A DNA stretch of 64,000 bases from Pseudomonas citronellolis (GTDB lineage Bacteria; Pseudomonadota; Gammaproteobacteria; Pseudomonadales; Pseudomonadaceae), in assembly GCF_900112375.1 (NCBI RefSeq), contig NZ_FOLS01000014.1:1-64000 (forward strand), in the 5' to 3' direction. Shown in pieces: positions 17,200 to 25,970 of the stretch; position 1 is the stretch's first letter, and every line of letters begins with the position of its first letter. The position numbers and the translations under genes were made by a program. The notes under the pieces were generated by a model that was not told the DNA's origin, did not search any database, and was given only the letters and a program-made list of their open reading frames with translations.

Positions 17200-17763
17200 T
17201 TAGATCTTGCCGACCAGGTCCAGGGACGGGGCCAGGGTCTTCTCGCCTTCTTTCCACTTGGCCGGGCAGACTTCGCCCGGGTGAGCGGCGGTGTACTGGG
17301 CGGCTTTCAGCTTGCGCAGGGTCTCGCCGACGTCACGAGCGATCTCGTTGCTGTGGATTTCGACGGTCTTGATCACGCCTTCCGGGTTGATCACGAAGGT
17401 GCCGCGCAGGGCCAGGCCTTCTTCCGGGATGTGCACGCCGAAAGCGTTGGTCAGTTGGTGGGTCGGGTCGCCGATCAGCGGGAACTGGGCCTTGCCCACG
17501 GCCGGGGAGGTTTCGTGCCAGACCTTGTGGGAGAAGTGGGTGTCGGTGGTGACGATGTAGACTTCGGTGCCAGCGTCGCGGAAGGCGGCGTAGTTGTTGG
17601 CGGCGTCTTCGATCTCGGTCGGGCAGTTGAAGGTGAAGGCTGCCGGCATGAAGATCAGGACCGACCACTTGCCCTTCAGGGACTGCTCGGTGACTTCGAT
17701 GAACTTGCCGTTGTGGAAGGCGTTGACCTTGAACGGTTGGACTTGGGTGTTGATCAGGTTCAT
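17200..17763 (-). CDS. ahpC: Alkyl hydroperoxide reductase subunit C (peroxiredoxin)
   Basis: This is a 187-residue typical 2-Cys peroxiredoxin that reduces hydrogen peroxide and organic peroxides in the cytoplasm. The peroxidatic cysteine is in AFTFNCPTEIED (about residue 47) and the resolving cysteine in GEVCPAKW (about 166). GGLG/YF-type C-terminal features are replaced by the bacterial AhpC end. It is recycled by AhpF, encoded downstream. An OxyR-type site lies 87-123 bases upstream of the start, and the spacer between is AT-rich, as expected for an inducible promoter. Confidence 0.95.
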   Translation of the reverse strand: MNLINTQVQPFKVNAFHNGKFIEVTEQSLKGKWSVLIFMPAAFTFNCPTEIEDAANNYAAFRDAGTEVYIVTTDTHFSHKVWHETSPAVGKAQFPLIGDPTHQLTNAFGVHIPEEGLALRGTFVINPEGVIKTVEIHSNEIARDVGETLRKLKAAQYTAAHPGEVCPAKWKEGEKTLAPSLDLVGKI

Positions 17764-17849
17764 TCGGCATTCCTCGTAGAGATGGGTTGATCGAATTGGT
17801 TATGAAATTCGACGTGGGCAAGATTATCCGCTATTAGCCCGGATGGCCC

Positions 17850-17886
17850 ATTGATTTAGGCCATCAAATAAATTGGCTTTCTCTAT
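17850..17886 (-). promoter_or_regulatory. OxyR-type operator upstream of ahpC
   Basis: On the minus strand four tetranucleotides read ATAG-N7-CAAT-N7-ATGG-N7-CAAT. The spacing is exactly that of the OxyR motif (ATAG-N7-CTAT-N7-ATAG-N7-CTAT), and each unit differs by one base or none. It lies just upstream of ahpC, a classic OxyR target. Confidence 0.7.
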
Positions 17887-17976
17887 CAGCGGACTTATAA
17901 AAGGAAGAGCATCGCTATCGATGAGCGATGCCATCCTCCATCCTGCACAACCGACACGACCACCTCGTGACAGCCC

Positions 17977-18906
17977 TCAGTGCCCGGCCTTCCACGGCTG
18001 CCCCAGCGACACCGGGGCGAACAGGCGGGTGCGCAACCCATCGCGGGAGAGCAGCACCAGGACCACGATAGTGGCCACGTAGGGCAGCATCGCCAGCAGG
18101 TTGGCCGGGATGCTCAGGCCGACGCCCTGGGCAACCAGATGCAGGATGCTCGCCAGGCCGAACAGCCAGGCGCCGAGCAGCACCCGGAACACCCGCCAGC
18201 TGGCGAACACCACCAGCGCCAGGGCAATCCAGCCGCGGCCCGCGCTCATGTTCTCGGCCCACATCGGGGTGTAGGCCAGGGACAGGTAGGCCCCGGCCAG
18301 GCCGGCCATGGCGCCGCCGAAAAGCACCGCCATGGTGCGCACGCGCACCACCGGCAGGCCCATGGCGGCGGCCGCGTCGGGGTTCTCGCCGACCGCCTGG
18401 AGCACCAGCCCGGCGCGGCTTTTCAGCAGCAGCCAGGCGACGCCGGCGAACAGCGCGAACGTCAGGTAGACCAGCGCATCCTGGGCGAAGAGCATCTTCC
18501 CGACCAGCGGCAGGCCGGCCAGCCCAGGCACGGCGATGGGCGCGAAGCCCGCCAGCGGCTTGCCCACCCAGGCCGCCCCGACGAAGGACGACAGCCCCAC
18601 GCCGAAGATGGTCATCGCCAGGCCGCAAGCCACCTGGTTGGCGTTCAGGCCCAGGGCCACGGCGGCGAACAGGCTGGCCAGCAGCACCCCGGCGAGCACC
18701 GCCAGCAACACCCCCAGCCACAGGCTGCCGCTGGCGAAGGCGGCCATGAAGCCGACCACCGCGCCGAACAGCATCATCCCTTCCTGGCCGAGGTTGAGCA
18801 CCCCGGACTTCTCGCACACCAACTCGCCCAGAGCCACCAGCAGCAACGGCGTGCCGGTGCGGACCATGGCGTAGAGCACGTTGTTCAGTAGATCGATGTC
18901 CATCAT
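17977..18906 (-). CDS. ABC transporter permease, nucleoside-uptake type
   Basis: This is a 309-residue membrane protein of the BPD_transp_2 family, with about nine hydrophobic segments. The GELVCEKSGVLNLGQEGMML stretch near residue 27 is the hallmark of permeases in BmpA-dependent nucleoside importers. A GAGGGG ribosome site precedes the double ATG at 18904-18906. It is the third gene of an ATPase-permease-permease set and lies 202 bp after the second permease, a gap filled by palindromes. No substrate-binding lipoprotein gene is adjacent. Divergence from xdhABC suggests purine nucleosides or related compounds as cargo (inference). Confidence 0.82.
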   Translation of the reverse strand: MMDIDLLNNVLYAMVRTGTPLLLVALGELVCEKSGVLNLGQEGMMLFGAVVGFMAAFASGSLWLGVLLAVLAGVLLASLFAAVALGLNANQVACGLAMTIFGVGLSSFVGAAWVGKPLAGFAPIAVPGLAGLPLVGKMLFAQDALVYLTFALFAGVAWLLLKSRAGLVLQAVGENPDAAAAMGLPVVRVRTMAVLFGGAMAGLAGAYLSLAYTPMWAENMSAGRGWIALALVVFASWRVFRVLLGAWLFGLASILHLVAQGVGLSIPANLLAMLPYVATIVVLVLLSRDGLRTRLFAPVSLGQPWKAGH

Positions 18907-18926
18907 TTCCCCTCAATTCAATCCCT

Positions 18927-19063
18927 GTAGGAGCGAGCTTGCTCGCGAACAGACCCCGCTGCGGGGCCTCCTACAGCGTTTCTGGATCCCCGCGTTCGCG
19001 GGGATGACGGGAGTGGGATTACGCGTCCCTCTCCAACCCGTCATTCCCGCGAACGCGGCAACC
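18927..19063. repeat. REP variant plus GGGGATGACGG-type inverted repeats
   Basis: A REP pair (18927-18975) is followed by a palindrome built on CCCCGCGTTCGCGGGG (about 18988-19003). Near 19040 is the related reverse unit TCATTCCCGCGAACGCGG. They fill the gap between the two permease genes. Confidence 0.8.
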
Positions 19064-19108
19064 CAGTGCCTCAAATCCGGAGCAGGCAGGCCCGCTCCAT
19101 TCAAAAAA

Positions 19109-20212
19109 TCACACCGCAGCGCTCCGCCTGAGGCCTGTAGCCTGCAGCCTGAAGCCCCGCGCGAAGCGCGGCCGATAACCGATCAACACATCGCAGGCCA
19201 GCAGGAAGAACAGCATCATTCCCTGGAACAGCCCGGTCAGCGCCAGCGGCAGGTTCAGGCTCATCTGCGCCGTCTCGCCGCCCAGGTAGAGCAGCGCCAT
19301 CAGCAGGCTGGCGAAGAGGATGCCGAGCGGGTTCAGGCGGCCGAGGAAGGCCACGGTGATGGCCGCGTAGCCGTAGCCGGGGGACACCTGCGGCACCAAC
19401 TGACCGATCGGCCCGGTCACCTCGCAGACGCCGGACAACCCGGCCAGCGCCCCGGACAGCAGCAGCGCCAGCCACACCAGACGCGTCTCGCGAAAGCCGA
19501 CGAAGCCGGCGGCGCGGCGGTCCAGACCCAGCACCCGGATCTGGAAGCCGACGAAGCTGCGCTGCGCCAGCACCCACACCGCCACCAGCGCCAGCAGGGC
19601 GAAGAGCGCGCCCAGGTGCACGCGGCTGCCATCGAACAGCGCCGGCAGCAGGGCCGACTCGGCGAACATCGCCGACTGCGGGAAGTTGAAGCCCTGCGGG
19701 TCCTTCAGCGGGCCGTGCACGCAGAACAGCAGCAGGTTCAGGGCGATGTAGTTGAGCATGATGCTGGTGAGGATTTCGTTGGCGTTGAAGCGCGTGCGCA
19801 GCCAGGCCACCAGGCCCGCCCAGGCGGCGCCGCCGGCGACCCCGGCGAGCAGCGTCCAGGCCAGCGCCCAGCGGCTCTCCCAGCCCAGCAGCTGCAGGGC
19901 CATGGCGCTGCCGGCCAGGGCGCCCATGAGTAGTTGGCCCTCGGCGCCGATGTTCCAGATGCGCGCCTGGTAGGCCAGCGCCAGGCCCAGGGCGCAGAGC
20001 AGGATGGGCGTGGCCTTCACCAGCAGCTCGCCGACGCCGTACCAGTCCTGCACCGGCTCGATCAGCAGGGTGTGCAGGGTGGCCAACGGCGGGTGGCCGA
20101 GGGCGGCGAACAGCGCCGCGCCGCACAGCAGGGTGAGCAGGCCGGCCAGCAGCGGCGAGACCAGCAGCATCAGGCGCGACTGCTGGCCGCGTGGTTCCAG
20201 GGAAAACAGCAT
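19109..20212 (-). CDS. ABC transporter permease, nucleoside-uptake type (long)
   Basis: This is the 367-residue partner permease, with about ten hydrophobic segments. ARIWNIGAEGQLLMGALAG near residue 85 is the matching family signature. It starts 10 bases after the ATPase stop, so both are co-transcribed. The C-terminal tail (FRLQATGLRRSAAV) is encoded by a run of AGGCCTG/CAGCCTG-like short repeats, which may be a non-native extension. Confidence 0.82.
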   Translation of the reverse strand: MLFSLEPRGQQSRLMLLVSPLLAGLLTLLCGAALFAALGHPPLATLHTLLIEPVQDWYGVGELLVKATPILLCALGLALAYQARIWNIGAEGQLLMGALAGSAMALQLLGWESRWALAWTLLAGVAGGAAWAGLVAWLRTRFNANEILTSIMLNYIALNLLLFCVHGPLKDPQGFNFPQSAMFAESALLPALFDGSRVHLGALFALLALVAVWVLAQRSFVGFQIRVLGLDRRAAGFVGFRETRLVWLALLLSGALAGLSGVCEVTGPIGQLVPQVSPGYGYAAITVAFLGRLNPLGILFASLLMALLYLGGETAQMSLNLPLALTGLFQGMMLFFLLACDVLIGYRPRFARGFRLQATGLRRSAAV

Positions 20213-20222
20213 GTTCGGCTCC

Positions 20223-21752
20223 TCAGGCGGCGTGGTCGAACTGCCCGGCCATCCAGCGGCCGACGGCGAGGGGATCGGTGGCGGCGGTGTCCACCAGCGG
20301 CGACAGCCGGCCGGCGCAGAGCGCGCCGATGCGGTCGCTGAGCAGGAACAGCTCGTCGAGGTCCTCGGACACCACCAGGATGGCCGCGCCGGCGTCGCGC
20401 AGGGCGATCAGCGCCCTGTGGATAACCGCGCCGGCGCCGACGTCCACGCCCCAGGTCGGGTGCGCCGCCACCAGCAGGCGCGGCTGCTGGAGAATCTCGC
20501 GGCCGAGGATGAACTTCTGCAGGTTGCCGCCGGACAGGCTGCGGGCCACGGCCTGGGTGCCCGTGGCCTTCACCGCGAAGCGCTGGATGATCGCCTCGGC
20601 GAAGGCGCGCACCTTGCCCTGGCGCACCAGGCCGTGACGCACCAGGCCCTGCTGGAAGCCGGTGAGCAGGGCGTTGTCGGCCAGGCTCAGCTCCGGCACC
20701 GCGCCATGGCCCAGGCGCTCGGCCGGGACGAAGGCCAGGCCGCGGGCGCGGCGGGCATCCGGGGGCAGGTGGGCGGCGGGCTCGCCGGCCATGCGCAACT
20801 GCTCGGCGTGCGCCCGCGGCAGGCGCTGCTCGCCGCTGAGCAGGGCGAGCAGTTCGTCCTGGCCGTTGCCGGCGACCCCGGCGATGCCGACGATCTCGCC
20901 GGCGCGCACCTCCAGGTCGAGCCCGGCGAAGGACACGCCGAAGGGGTCGGCGCTGCGCCAGTGCAGGCCGCTCAGCTGCAGCAGCGGCTCGCCGCCGCGC
21001 GCCTTGGGATAGCGCGCGGCCAGGCCCTCGGCGTCGCCGACCATCAGGCGCGCCAGCTCCAGGTCCGAGCACTGCGCCGGCGCGCAGTCGCCGGAAACGC
21101 GCCCGCCGCGCAGCACCGTGGCGCGTTCGCAGAGCGCGCGCACCTCGCCCAGCTTGTGGCTGATGAACAGGATGCTGCAGCCCTCGGCGGCCAGGCGCCG
21201 GAGCACGGCGAACAGCTCCTCGGCCTCCTGCGGGGTGAGCACCGAGGTCGGCTCGTCGAGGATCAGCAGGCGGATGTCCTGCATCAGGCAGCGGACGATC
21301 TCCACCCGCTGCCGCTCGCCGATGGACAGCCCGTGCACCAGGCGCTCCGGCTCCAGCGGCATGCCGTAGCGCCGCGACACCTCGCGGATGCGCGGCGCCA
21401 GCTGCCGCGGGGTGCCGGCAGCGGCGCCCAGGGCCAGGGCGATGTTCTCCGCCACGCTCAGCGTCTCGAACAGCGAGAAGTGCTGGAACACCATGCCGAT
21501 GCCCAGGGCGCGGGCCTGGGCCGGGTCCTTCACGCTCACCGCGCGGCCGTCCCAGAGCAGTTCGCCGCTGTCCGGGCGGGTGACGCCGTAGATGATCTTC
21601 ATCAGGGTGCTCTTGCCGGCGCCGTTCTCGCCGAGCAGGGCGTGGATCTCGCCGGGGAGGATGCTCAGGTCGACGCGGTCGTTGGCCAGGCAGCCCGGGT
21701 AGCGCTTGCTGATGGCGCGCAGTTCCAGGCGGGGGATGGGGGCTGTGGGCAT
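20223..21752 (-). CDS. ABC transporter ATP-binding protein, two-domain, nucleoside type
   Basis: This is a 509-residue protein with two nucleotide-binding domains in tandem, as in sugar and nucleoside importers. The first domain has Walker A GENGAGKST (about residue 40), signature LSIGERQRVEI and Walker B LLILDEPTSVL. The second has a degenerate Walker A (GVAGNGQDEL) with LSGGNLQKFILGRE, the usual asymmetry of this class. The start at 21752 (MPTAPIPRLEL) is taken rather than a longer one reading into the promoter. It is the first gene of the importer operon and diverges from xdhA across 212 bp. Confidence 0.87.
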   Translation of the reverse strand: MPTAPIPRLELRAISKRYPGCLANDRVDLSILPGEIHALLGENGAGKSTLMKIIYGVTRPDSGELLWDGRAVSVKDPAQARALGIGMVFQHFSLFETLSVAENIALALGAAAGTPRQLAPRIREVSRRYGMPLEPERLVHGLSIGERQRVEIVRCLMQDIRLLILDEPTSVLTPQEAEELFAVLRRLAAEGCSILFISHKLGEVRALCERATVLRGGRVSGDCAPAQCSDLELARLMVGDAEGLAARYPKARGGEPLLQLSGLHWRSADPFGVSFAGLDLEVRAGEIVGIAGVAGNGQDELLALLSGEQRLPRAHAEQLRMAGEPAAHLPPDARRARGLAFVPAERLGHGAVPELSLADNALLTGFQQGLVRHGLVRQGKVRAFAEAIIQRFAVKATGTQAVARSLSGGNLQKFILGREILQQPRLLVAAHPTWGVDVGAGAVIHRALIALRDAGAAILVVSEDLDELFLLSDRIGALCAGRLSPLVDTAATDPLAVGRWMAGQFDHAA

Positions 21753-21884
21753 GGGTGGGCTCGGTCGGGGATTCACCAGTGGCGGGGGCCGAAGCAATTT
21801 CCTGGCCAGCTGGTCAAAAAGCGCTGCAAGCCTATGCTTTGCTTATGGAGCCGGCCCTTTCGGCTGGCAGAGTTCGTGCATTAC

Positions 21885-21900
21885 CTGACCATATGGACAG
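21885..21900. promoter_or_regulatory. RutR-like operator between the ABC operon and xdhA
   Basis: CTGACCATATGGACAG is a near palindrome that matches 13 of the 14 fixed or near-fixed positions of the E. coli RutR site TTGACCA-NN-TGGTCAA when outer bases are relaxed. It lies 65 bases before xdhA and 133 bases before the ATPase gene, so one regulator could control both. A RutR-like gene is 9 kb away at 30271. Confidence 0.5.
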
Positions 21901-21964
21901 CTTTGCCGCCGCGTCAGGCCCGCTCCCCGGCGGGCAGCGCGAACGCGCTCCAGCGAGGTTACGC

Positions 21965-23389
21965 ATGATCCAGTTCCTGCTCGACGACGAGCTGCGCCAG
22001 GTGGACGGCCTGGCACCGGAAACGAGCCTGCTCGACTACCTGCGCACCCAACTGGGGCGCACCGGCACCAAGGAGGGCTGCGCCTCCGGCGACTGCGGCG
22101 CTTGCACCCTGGTGCTCGCCGAGCCCGATGGCGAGGGCCTGCGCTACCGCGCGGTGAACGCCTGCATCACCCCATTGGGTTCGCTGCACGGCCGCCAGTT
22201 GCTGACGGTGGAAAGCCTCGCCGAGGGCGAACGCCTGCACCCGGTGCAGCAGGCCATGGTCGACTGCCATGGCGCGCAGTGCGGCTTCTGCACCCCGGGC
22301 ATCGTCATGTCGTTGTTCGCCTGGCGCCATGCGGCCTGCAAGCACGACCGCGAGAGCGCGTTGACCGCGCTTTCCGGCAACCTGTGCCGCTGCACCGGCT
22401 ACCGGCCGATCCTCGACGCCGCCCGGCACATCGCCGGCGAAGCCAGCACCGATCGCTTCGACGCCTCGGCCCGCGCCACCGCCGAACGCCTGCGCGCCCT
22501 GCCCGCCGGCGCCAGCCTGGACGACGGTGAGCAGCACGCCTGGCTGCCCACCTCGTTGGAAGAGCTGGACACCCTGTTGATGAACTATCCACAGGCGCGC
22601 CTGGTGGCCGGCGCCACCGACCTGGCCCTGGAGGCGACCCAGGCGTTGAAGCGCTTCCCGCAACTCATCCACCTGGAGCGCGTGGCCGAGCTGCGCCGCC
22701 TGGAGGAACACCCCGATCACCTGCTGATCGGCGCCGCGCGGCCCTATGCCGACTGCCTGGAGGCCCTGCATGCCTTCCCCGGCGTGCCCGAGCTGCTGGA
22801 GCGCCTGGGCTCGCTGCAGATCCGCCAGCGCGGCACCCTCGGCGGCAACATCGCCAACGCCTCGCCCATCGGCGACATGCCGCCGGTGCTGCTGGCCCTG
22901 GATGCGCGGCTGTGCCTGCGTCGCGCCGGGCAGGTGCGCGAGGTGCCCATCGACGGCTTCTTCACCGGCTACCGGCAGAGCGTGCTGCAGCCGGGCGAAT
23001 ACATCGAGGCGGTAGTTATCCCCAGGCTGGTCGATGGCCAGCTGTACCGTGTGGACAAAGTCTCCAAGCGCCGCGACGACGACATCTCCGCCGTATGCCT
23101 GGCCCTGCGCCTGGACTTCGACGAGCGGGGCCTGGTGCGCGAGGCGCGCCTGGCCTGCGGCGGCATGGCCGCCACCCCGCTGCGCGGCCGCCGCAGCGAG
23201 GCCGCGCTGAGCGGCCGGGCGTTCGACGCTGCCGCCGTGGCCGCGGCCCAGGCCGCCCTGGCCGAGGACTTCCAGCCCATCGACGACCTGCGCGCCAGCG
23301 CCGCCTATCGCCTGAAGGTGGCGCAGAACCTGCTGCAACGCGCATTAGTGGAATACACGGCAACCCCTGCGGAGGTGCGCCATGCGTAG
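21965..23389 (+). CDS. xdhA: Xanthine dehydrogenase, FeS/FAD subunit
   Basis: This 474-residue small subunit of xanthine dehydrogenase carries the iron-sulfur clusters and FAD. Residues about 35-80 hold the plant-type [2Fe-2S] cysteines (GCASGDCGACT plus NAC). Residues about 95-150 hold the second cluster (CGFCTPG and LCRCTGYRPI). From about 190 there is the FAD domain (VAGATDLALE, GGNIANASPIGDMPPVLLAL). The enzyme oxidises hypoxanthine and xanthine to urate in the cytoplasm. The xdhB start overlaps its stop by eight bases. A GCGAGG-like ribosome site precedes ATG 21965. Confidence 0.92.
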   Translation: MIQFLLDDELRQVDGLAPETSLLDYLRTQLGRTGTKEGCASGDCGACTLVLAEPDGEGLRYRAVNACITPLGSLHGRQLLTVESLAEGERLHPVQQAMVDCHGAQCGFCTPGIVMSLFAWRHAACKHDRESALTALSGNLCRCTGYRPILDAARHIAGEASTDRFDASARATAERLRALPAGASLDDGEQHAWLPTSLEELDTLLMNYPQARLVAGATDLALEATQALKRFPQLIHLERVAELRRLEEHPDHLLIGAARPYADCLEALHAFPGVPELLERLGSLQIRQRGTLGGNIANASPIGDMPPVLLALDARLCLRRAGQVREVPIDGFFTGYRQSVLQPGEYIEAVVIPRLVDGQLYRVDKVSKRRDDDISAVCLALRLDFDERGLVREARLACGGMAATPLRGRRSEAALSGRAFDAAAVAAAQAALAEDFQPIDDLRASAAYRLKVAQNLLQRALVEYTATPAEVRHA

Positions 23390-25970
23390 CCTGCCTCCCC
23401 TGGCCGCCAACGGCGGCGCCAGCGAAACCCGCAGCGCCGGCCAGGCCCGGCCCCACGACAGCGCCGAGCTGCACGTCAGCGGCGCGGCGCGCTACGTCGA
23501 CGACATCAAGGAACCCCGCGAGCTGCTGCACGCCGCCGTCGGCCTCACGGACATCGCCTGCGGGGTTATCCACAAGCTGGACCTGGAGGCTGTGCGCAAC
23601 GCTCCCGGCGTGGTCGCCGTGCTGACACTGGACGACGTGCCCGGCCACACCGACATCGGCCCGGTATTCCCCGGCGACCCGCTGCTGGCCGGCGAGCGGG
23701 TGAAGTACCACGGCCAGGCGCTGTTCGCCGTGGCCGCGCAAACCCAGCTGCAGGCCCGCCGCGCCGTGCGCCTGGCCAAGGTGGAGTACGCCGAGGAGCA
23801 GCCGCTGCTGGACCCGCTGCGGGCCAAGGCTGAGGAGCGCTTCGTGCGCCCGCCGCACTTCATGCGCCGCGGCGACGCCGAGCACGGCCTGGCCGCCGCT
23901 CCCTACGTGCTGCAGGCCAGCCAGTTCGTCGGCGGCCAGGAGCACTTCTACCTCGAAGGCCAGGTGTCCATGGCGCAGCCCACGGACGACGGCGGCATGT
24001 TCGTGTTCACCTCCAGCCAGCACCCCAGCGAAGTGCAGAAGCTGGTGGCCGAGGTGCTGGCCATCCCCCTGGCCAAGGTCACCGTGGAAGTGCGACGCAT
24101 GGGCGGCGGCTTCGGCGGCAAGGAAACCCAGGCCGCGCCCTGGGCCTGCCTGGCCGCGCTGCTGGCGCGCAAGACCGGATGCGCGGTGAAGCTGCGCCTG
24201 CCGCGCGCCGACGACATGCGCGCCACCGGCAAGCGCCACCCCTTCCACAACCGCTACCGCGTGGGCTTCGACGCCGAGGGCCGGCTGCTCGCCGCGCAAC
24301 TGGAAGTGGTGGGCGACTGCGGCCACTCGCCGGACCTCTCCGACGCCATCGTCGACCGCGCCATGTTCCATGCGGACAACGCCTACTTCATCCCCGACGT
24401 GGCCGTGGCCGGCTACCGCAGCTTCACCAACATCGTTTCGCACACCGCCTTCCGCGGCTTCGGCGGGCCCCAGGGGATGATGCTGATCGAACGCGCCATG
24501 GACGACATCGCCCGCGCCGTCGGCCAGGACCCGCTGGACGTGCGCAAGCTCAACCTCTACGGGGGCAGCGGCCGCGACCTCACGCCCTACCACCAGCGCG
24601 TGGAACACAACCTGCTGGGCGAGCTGATCGAACGCCTGGAAGCCAGCAGCGACTACCGCGCCCGCCGCGCCGCCATCACTGCCTATAACGCAGGCAGCCC
24701 GGTACTGAAGCGCGGTCTGGCGCTGACCCCGGTGAAGTTCGGCATCAGCTTCACCGCCCAGCACCTGAACCAGGCCGGCGCGCTCATCCACCTGTACACC
24801 GACGGCAGCATCCAGCTGAACCACGGCGGCACCGAGATGGGCCAGGGCCTGAACGTCAAGGTGGCGCAGATCGTGGCCGAGGAATTCCAGGTGCCGCTGG
24901 AGCGCGTGGCGATCACCGCCACGCGCACCGACAAGGTGCCCAACACCTCGCCCACCGCGGCCTCCAGCGGCACCGACCTGAACGGCATGGCCGCCCGCGA
25001 CGCGGCCCGCACGCTGAAGGCGCGGCTGGCGGAATTCCTCGCCGCGCGCGAGGGCGTGACGCCGCAGGAAGTGCGCTTCGCCCACGGCCAGGTGCAAGTC
25101 CGGGACAAGGCGCTGGACTTCGCCGAAGTGGTGCAGGCCGCCTACTTCGCGCGGGTGCAGCTGTCCGCCACCGGCTTCTACCGCACGCCGAAGATCCACT
25201 ACGACCGCGAGATCGGCCAGGGCCATCCGTTCTTCTACTTCGCCTACGGCGCGGCGGTGTCCGAGGTGGAAGTGGACAGCCTGACCGGCGAATACCGCCT
25301 GCTGCGGGTGGACATCCTCCACGACGTGGGCCGCAGCCTGAACCCGGCCATCGACATCGGCCAGATCGAGGGCGGCTTCGTCCAGGGCATGGGCTGGCTG
25401 ACCAGCGAGGAACTGAAGTGGGACGCCAAGGGCCGCCTGCTCACCACGGGGCCTGCGACCTACAAGATCCCCGCCGTCAGCGACGTGCCCGAGGACTTCC
25501 GCGTGGCGCTGTTCAACCGGCCCAACGAAGAGGACAGCGTGTACCTGTCCAAGGCCGTGGGCGAGCCGCCGTTCATGCTGGCCATCTCGGTGTGGTCGGC
25601 CCTGCGCGACGCCATCGCCAGCCTGGCGGACTACCGGGTGAGCCCGGCGCTGGATACGCCGGCTACTCCGGAGCGGGTGCTGTGGGCGTGCGAGGCGTTG
25701 AAGGGGTGGGCTGTGGATAGTTCGCTGGAAGACGCGGCATGCCCTCACCCTAGCCCTCTCCCGAAGGGAGAGGGGACCGTCCTGAGCGGGGCTCAGCAAC
25801 GGAGTCAGCCGGAAACTGTGGATAAATCTCCAGCGCCATTACTTTCCCGCCACACCGAAGCAGCCCCCTCTCCATTCAGGGAGAGGGCTGGGGAGAGGGA
25901 ACCCAACTCACCGCCAGCACAGAAACACCCAACCAACACCAGCAACCCACCCCAGGAGCCCACCCCATGA
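23382..25970 (+). CDS. xdhB: Xanthine dehydrogenase, molybdopterin subunit, with repeat-encoded tail
   Basis: This large subunit binds the molybdenum cofactor and the purine. Visible motifs are GGGFGGKETQ (about residue 243), FRGFGGPQGM (about 360) and the catalytic glutamate motif VGEPPFMLA (about 727). The total is 862 residues, about 60-70 more than usual. From about residue 787 the sequence leaves the family (PHPSPLPKGEG...) because a complete composite repeat at 25742-25899 and the following spacer are read in frame. The stop still overlaps the xdhC ATG (ATGA), so coupling survives. The tail is proline-rich and probably disordered. Confidence 0.9.
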   Translation: MRSLPPLAANGGASETRSAGQARPHDSAELHVSGAARYVDDIKEPRELLHAAVGLTDIACGVIHKLDLEAVRNAPGVVAVLTLDDVPGHTDIGPVFPGDPLLAGERVKYHGQALFAVAAQTQLQARRAVRLAKVEYAEEQPLLDPLRAKAEERFVRPPHFMRRGDAEHGLAAAPYVLQASQFVGGQEHFYLEGQVSMAQPTDDGGMFVFTSSQHPSEVQKLVAEVLAIPLAKVTVEVRRMGGGFGGKETQAAPWACLAALLARKTGCAVKLRLPRADDMRATGKRHPFHNRYRVGFDAEGRLLAAQLEVVGDCGHSPDLSDAIVDRAMFHADNAYFIPDVAVAGYRSFTNIVSHTAFRGFGGPQGMMLIERAMDDIARAVGQDPLDVRKLNLYGGSGRDLTPYHQRVEHNLLGELIERLEASSDYRARRAAITAYNAGSPVLKRGLALTPVKFGISFTAQHLNQAGALIHLYTDGSIQLNHGGTEMGQGLNVKVAQIVAEEFQVPLERVAITATRTDKVPNTSPTAASSGTDLNGMAARDAARTLKARLAEFLAAREGVTPQEVRFAHGQVQVRDKALDFAEVVQAAYFARVQLSATGFYRTPKIHYDREIGQGHPFFYFAYGAAVSEVEVDSLTGEYRLLRVDILHDVGRSLNPAIDIGQIEGGFVQGMGWLTSEELKWDAKGRLLTTGPATYKIPAVSDVPEDFRVALFNRPNEEDSVYLSKAVGEPPFMLAISVWSALRDAIASLADYRVSPALDTPATPERVLWACEALKGWAVDSSLEDAACPHPSPLPKGEGTVLSGAQQRSQPETVDKSPAPLLSRHTEAAPSPFRERAGEREPNSPPAQKHPTNTSNPPQEPTP
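25742..25899. repeat. Composite element inside the xdhB reading frame
   Basis: A complete, somewhat diverged copy (CCCTCACCCTAGCCCTCTCC at the left, GGCTGGGGAGAGGG at the right). It lies wholly within the xdhB open frame and has no stop in the frame used. A perfect DnaA box (25817-25825) sits in its centre. Confidence 0.88.

Noticed and set aside
23016-25799. 927-codon minus-strand frame opposite xdhB
   Set aside because: Shadow of the xdh genes for the same reason.
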